Shown: positions 49,245 through 52,451 of the stretch, in pieces
Layout: each line of letters begins with the position of its first letter
How positions within the stretch are numbered: position 1 is the first letter of the stretch
NCBI GenBank assembly: GCA_028716265.1
Contig: JAQUQD010000013.1
Coordinates: 1-52,451 of the forward strand
Direction: 5' to 3'
Origin: Bacteroidales bacterium
GTDB taxonomy: Bacteria > Bacteroidota > Bacteroidia > Bacteroidales > JAGONC01
Length of the DNA stretch: 52,451 nucleotides
Position numbers and translations under genes: made by a program
Notes under the pieces: generated by a model
The model's database searches: none
What the model saw: the letters and a program-made list of their open reading frames with translations, nothing else
What the model was told of the DNA's origin: nothing

Positions 49245-49637
49245 ATGAAGAATGAACCCATGATCCCCAAACCAACCGACGCTGAACTGGAGATACTATC
49301 CATCCTATGGGACAGCGGACCCTGTACGGTCAGGTTTGTCAATGACAAGTTGAATGAGATCCGGCCGGTGGGGTACACTACCACACTGAAATTCCTTCAG
49401 ATCATGACCGACAAAGGCATCGTGACCCGTCATGCGGATGGCAGGACACACGTGTATACCGCTAACCTGAAGAAAGAAAACGTACAGAACCAGCTCCTGG
49501 AAAAACTGATGGACGCTGTTTTTGGAGGTTCTGCACAACAGCTGGTATTGCAGGCTCTTGGAAATTATCGGGCATCACAATCAGAACTTGCTGAAATCAA
49601 GGCTCTTATCAACAAACTGGAAGGAGGGAGCCTATGA
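49245..49637 (+). CDS. blaI: BlaI/MecI-type repressor
   Basis: A 130-residue winged-helix repressor. I start at the ATG at 49245 (MKNEPMIPKPTDAELEILSILW), because a longer frame would begin inside the promoter. DNA-binding helices are TVRFVNDKLNEIRPVGYTTTLKFLQIMTDKGIVTRHADGRTHVYTA. The C-terminal dimerisation part (ENVQNQLLEKLMDAVFGGSAQQLVLQAL) carries the site usually cut on induction. Its stop overlaps the start of the M56 gene by four bases, the standard sensor-repressor arrangement. The two palindromes around its promoter indicate autoregulation. The regulated function need not be beta-lactam resistance. Confidence 0.92.
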   Translation: MKNEPMIPKPTDAELEILSILWDSGPCTVRFVNDKLNEIRPVGYTTTLKFLQIMTDKGIVTRHADGRTHVYTANLKKENVQNQLLEKLMDAVFGGSAQQLVLQALGNYRASQSELAEIKALINKLEGGSL

Positions 49638-51700
49638 ATACTTTGGGAATTCTGATACAGGAATCCCTGGTCCATACCCTGGGCTGGACCCTTCTCCATT
49701 CCCTGTGGCAGGGATTGGTCATTTTTATAGTATACAGGACCATCATCATGTTGATACATCCTTCCCATATAAGATCAAGGTATATTCTTTCGGTGGCAGC
49801 GCTGTCTCTGATACCCCTTTCTGCGGTCATCACCTTTGCAGTGCTTTACCCTGGACAATACGTTCCCTCGGCCGTTTCATCCCCGGTTAGCCAGACGGAT
49901 CCCATTACACGGACCGCATCAGCACTATTCATTTCCTATACCGGAGACCTGATTCCTGGTCAACTCAGTATCAGGACATGGTACAGTTCTCTGCTGGCAT
50001 TCCTGAACGGCCACATGGACGTCATCGCTACCGGATGGATCGCCGGGATACTGTTCTTCCTTATCAGAACGACAGGCGGTTATTATTGTGCACACCGGTT
50101 GAGATACCGTCATGTTCTTGATGTCGGCCACAACTGGGAAAAGAGGCTGGAGGAACTGCGGAAAAGGATGGGCATCAGGTGCAATGTACGTTTGGCGGAG
50201 TCATTAAAAACTAGCGTCCCATCCGTTATTGGATTCTTCAGACCGGTGATCCTTGTCCCGGCCGGCGTGCTGACGCAGATACCTGCCGATCAGCTTGAAG
50301 CAGTCCTTGTCCATGAGCTGGCCCATATTCTCAGAAAAGACTATCTGGTCAACCTGCTTCAGGTTGTTGTTGAGGCATTTTTCTTTTTCCATCCGGTCGT
50401 CTGGTGGTTGTCCGGCCGGATACGTACCGAAAGGGAATTCATATGCGATGACCTTGCGCTGGCGTACTGCCAGAATCCGTTGATCTATATAAAGGCCCTT
50501 ACCAGCATCCAGGTGTCGTCCCAGCGACCGCCCCTTTTCGCTGCTGCCCTGACTTCGGGTAAAGATCAACTCTTGATGCGGATAAAAAGAATGATCAGTC
50601 CACATACCTATAAACCTATTAATTCAGGAGGATCCATCATGTTGCTGCTGACATTTACCATCGTCACAGTCGCTGCCAGCGCTGCCCTCGCCATCAAATC
50701 AGATCCGGGCCAGAACGTTTCAAAGCTTCTGCCCGGCATCGGCGATATCCAACCTTTATCGTTCAAGCATTCTGGAACCATCGCCTTTTATCCTGGACAG
50801 GCCTCTCCTTACCAAAAGCCTGGTCAAGAGGACGGCGGAACGATGACTGTTATAAAGGATACGACAAACAGGACCGATACGGCGATGGCCGACCAGGAAC
50901 GGAGATCAAAGGAGCAGTATGAGAAACAGCTTCAGCAGCAGGAATTGGCACGCGAGCGCCTGCAGGAAGCTATCAAGGAACATCAGGAGGCCATTGAGCA
51001 ATACCGGGAGACCTGTCGCCAACAGTATGAATTTGGGATGCAACAGTACAAGGAGGCATTGAAAGAGGCAGAGAAAAAGATGCAGGAGTTATACTTGGAA
51101 GATAGCCTGGACAAAAAAACACTTTATTTTTTCTTCCCACCGGATGGCTTGAAGCTACCTCCGGATATCTACTCTCCGGACGGTTTCTATTTCGATTTCG
51201 GACCTGACATGCATTCATTCGCATGGCCGGATGATAGTGTTTTCCGCAAGCATCCTTACTTTTTCACCGACTCTCTGCCCGGGAGACTTTATTTTTTTCC
51301 TGATCCATTGGATCCGGACTCCGATTTGGAGGATATACGATTTAAATACCCGATCCCGTATGACCTGAAACTTCCTGATATCTATTATAATTATCCTGAC
51401 CTGGAAGATTTGCCGGAGTTTAAAGACTTGCAGCTTCCTGATGTACCCGATCTTGAAGAAATTTATGTAATACCTTACCAGCATGCTATCCAGAAGACGG
51501 AGACCATCATGAAAGGCGAATTGCTGAAAGATGGGATCATTATCAATGATGGGAGTTATGTTGTCTTTATTGATTCAGGGATGATGTCGGTCAATGGCGC
51601 AAAGCAGCCACGTGAGGTGTTCAAGAAATACAAACGCCTGGTGGAGACGGCAACAGGGGAGGGGCTGAAGAAAGGACTCACTTTCTTTTTCTTTTATTAG
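49634..51700 (+). CDS. M56 (BlaR1-like) metallopeptidase with unusual extracellular domain
   Basis: A 688-residue membrane zinc protease that would cleave the repressor upstream. Four hydrophobic segments can be seen at about residues 10-35, 48-75, 125-145 and 337-358. The gluzincin site VHELAHILRKDY (HELAH at 227-231) and the REFICDDLAL ligand region are intact. After the last membrane helix come a long coiled coil (about 420-500) and a segment rich in Asp, Pro, Tyr and Phe (about 500-620). A small end domain (MKGELLKDGIIINDGSYVVFIDSG) follows. No penicillin-binding sensor domain is present. The 3' end overlaps the convergent K+ channel gene by 23 bases. Confidence 0.88.
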   Translation: MNTLGILIQESLVHTLGWTLLHSLWQGLVIFIVYRTIIMLIHPSHIRSRYILSVAALSLIPLSAVITFAVLYPGQYVPSAVSSPVSQTDPITRTASALFISYTGDLIPGQLSIRTWYSSLLAFLNGHMDVIATGWIAGILFFLIRTTGGYYCAHRLRYRHVLDVGHNWEKRLEELRKRMGIRCNVRLAESLKTSVPSVIGFFRPVILVPAGVLTQIPADQLEAVLVHELAHILRKDYLVNLLQVVVEAFFFFHPVVWWLSGRIRTEREFICDDLALAYCQNPLIYIKALTSIQVSSQRPPLFAAALTSGKDQLLMRIKRMISPHTYKPINSGGSIMLLLTFTIVTVAASAALAIKSDPGQNVSKLLPGIGDIQPLSFKHSGTIAFYPGQASPYQKPGQEDGGTMTVIKDTTNRTDTAMADQERRSKEQYEKQLQQQELARERLQEAIKEHQEAIEQYRETCRQQYEFGMQQYKEALKEAEKKMQELYLEDSLDKKTLYFFFPPDGLKLPPDIYSPDGFYFDFGPDMHSFAWPDDSVFRKHPYFFTDSLPGRLYFFPDPLDPDSDLEDIRFKYPIPYDLKLPDIYYNYPDLEDLPEFKDLQLPDVPDLEEIYVIPYQHAIQKTETIMKGELLKDGIIINDGSYVVFIDSGMMSVNGAKQPREVFKKYKRLVETATGEGLKKGLTFFFFY

Positions 51701-52451
51701 GCTTCACTGGCTTTCTGGTAAGTTTCACTCCACATTTCTTGCAATAACTCGCCCCGGGTTCATGGTTATGTTCTCCGCATGACCAGCAGTATATCATGGC
51801 TGCGTCATTTTGTTTCTTTTGCAATTGCTGTGCTTTCGACATTTCCATGGTTATAATTCCCGTGGGCACTGCGATGATGGCGTAACCGATGATCATGATC
51901 ACGGAAGCTATGATCTGGCCCAGAGGTGTGGCGGGTGTTATATCCCCGTACCCTACGGTTGTTATGGTGACGATTGCCCAGTAGATGCTCACCGGAATGC
52001 TGGTGAATCCCCTTTCCGGACCTTCGATCAGGTACATGAATGCTCCCACGATCACCACGATGGTGAGGATGACTTCCAGAAAAACGATGATCTTGTGCCT
52101 GCTTTCCTTCATGGCGATGACAAGAACGTTGGAAGCTGCCAGAAAACGGCCAAGTTTGAGGATACGAAAGATCCTCAGCATCCGTATGATACGGATGATG
52201 ATCAAGTACTGGGAACCGACAAGAATTAAGCTTAAATAAGTCGGGAGTAAGGCAACCAGGTCAACGATACCGTAAAAACTGGTTATGTACTTTATGGGCC
52301 GACCGATGGTCCAGATCCGCAGCAAGTATTCCAGGGTAAAGAGTGCGGTCACGGTCCATTCAATCGCTTTGAGGAATCCGCCGATGGAGGCTTTGACAGC
52401 GGGTATGCTATCGAGCATAACGATCAGAACGCTGAACAGGATCGTGAACAA
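51678..52451 (-). CDS. voltage-gated K+ channel with C-terminal zinc ribbon, partial
   Basis: The visible 257 codons (the start is beyond the window edge) encode a six-helix Kv-type channel. S1 begins at the edge, S4 is IIIRIIRMLRIFRILKLGRFL with regularly spaced arginines, and the selectivity filter is TITTVGYGD. After S6 (IIASVIMIIGYAIIAVPTGIITM) comes a short cytoplasmic linker and a CxxC...CxxC zinc ribbon (CWSCGEHNHEPGASYCKKCG), then a very basic tail. The gene is convergent with the M56 peptidase gene and overlaps it by 23 bases. The missing part is probably only a short cytoplasmic leader. Confidence 0.92.
   Translation of the reverse strand: MFTILFSVLIVMLDSIPAVKASIGGFLKAIEWTVTALFTLEYLLRIWTIGRPIKYITSFYGIVDLVALLPTYLSLILVGSQYLIIIRIIRMLRIFRILKLGRFLAASNVLVIAMKESRHKIIVFLEVILTIVVIVGAFMYLIEGPERGFTSIPVSIYWAIVTITTVGYGDITPATPLGQIIASVIMIIGYAIIAVPTGIITMEMSKAQQLQKKQNDAAMIYCWSCGEHNHEPGASYCKKCGVKLTRKPVKPNKRKRK

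Overview
The window is a gene-dense chromosomal segment of a Bacteroidota bacterium, most likely Bacteroidales/Marinilabiliales-like. The lineage call rests on several signs: a complete Na+-NQR operon with its flavinylation enzyme; a PorT homologue of the type IX secretion system (T9SS) and three proteins ending in T9SS-type sorting domains; a fused two-subunit 2-oxoacid dehydrogenase E1; and many upstream regions carrying the Bacteroidota promoter signature (TTG, a spacer of about 17-20, then TAnnTTTG) instead of E. coli-type promoters. No prophage, plasmid module, CRISPR array or rRNA operon was seen. Almost every gene has an intact reading frame and an ordinary length.

Layout. 1-5879: end of nqrA, then nqrBCDEF and apbE, an energy-conserving Na+-pumping NADH:quinone oxidoreductase with its FMN transferase. 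A small four-cysteine membrane protein that may mature the complex lies convergent to it. 6186-9781: an unusual transcription-factor-like protein (alpha-CTD-like, sigma region 4-like and two HARE-HTH-like modules), a SpoU/TrmH methyltransferase and the ribosomal operon rpsF-rpsR-rplI with promoter and terminator. 9866-12215: wecB and radC (overlapping), rpsT and tRNA-Glu. 12403-16274: a minus-strand cluster read aspC, hldA, porT, unknown. 16385-19612: an unknown membrane protein, an EamA transporter, an ECF sigma factor and a MerR/B12-binding regulator. 19660-26396: alaS divergent from an M23 peptidase and a MerR regulator, then hldD and an MFS transporter. 26528-31434: two paralogous secreted lysyl-endopeptidase-like proteases with PKD domains. 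31506-36694: rluD, a large T9SS cargo protein and a PASTA protein on the minus strand, divergent from ddl. 36661-40793: rdgB and an FKBP isomerase, an MnmD-like methyltransferase, acylphosphatase, an unknown protein and a TPR protein. 40907-47083: fused E1, a three-fold repeat secreted protein, an exported peroxiredoxin and a MATE transporter. 47084-47761 is the only long gene-free stretch; it holds a decayed IS200-type transposase and two perfect REP-like hairpins. 47762-52451: an MFS-type membrane protein, a BlaI repressor / M56 peptidase pair with two palindromic operators around its promoter, and a voltage-gated K+ channel cut by the window edge.

Genes working together. nqrA-F, apbE and perhaps the four-Cys protein build the sodium pump. 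hldA and hldD belong to ADP-heptose synthesis and wecB to UDP-ManNAc synthesis, all for surface glycans. PorT belongs to the machine that would export the T9SS-tagged proteases and the 722-residue protein. ddl, the PASTA protein and the M23 peptidase touch the cell wall.

The most unusual signal is not a gene. At least eight intergenic sites carry short degenerate tandem repeats with a period of seven (sometimes eight) bases. The unit sequence changes from site to site, and several arrays begin at or next to the stop codon of an unrelated gene. Some sites share two modules in the same order, and two share an identical 20-mer. All calls were made by eye from the sequence; no database search was run.
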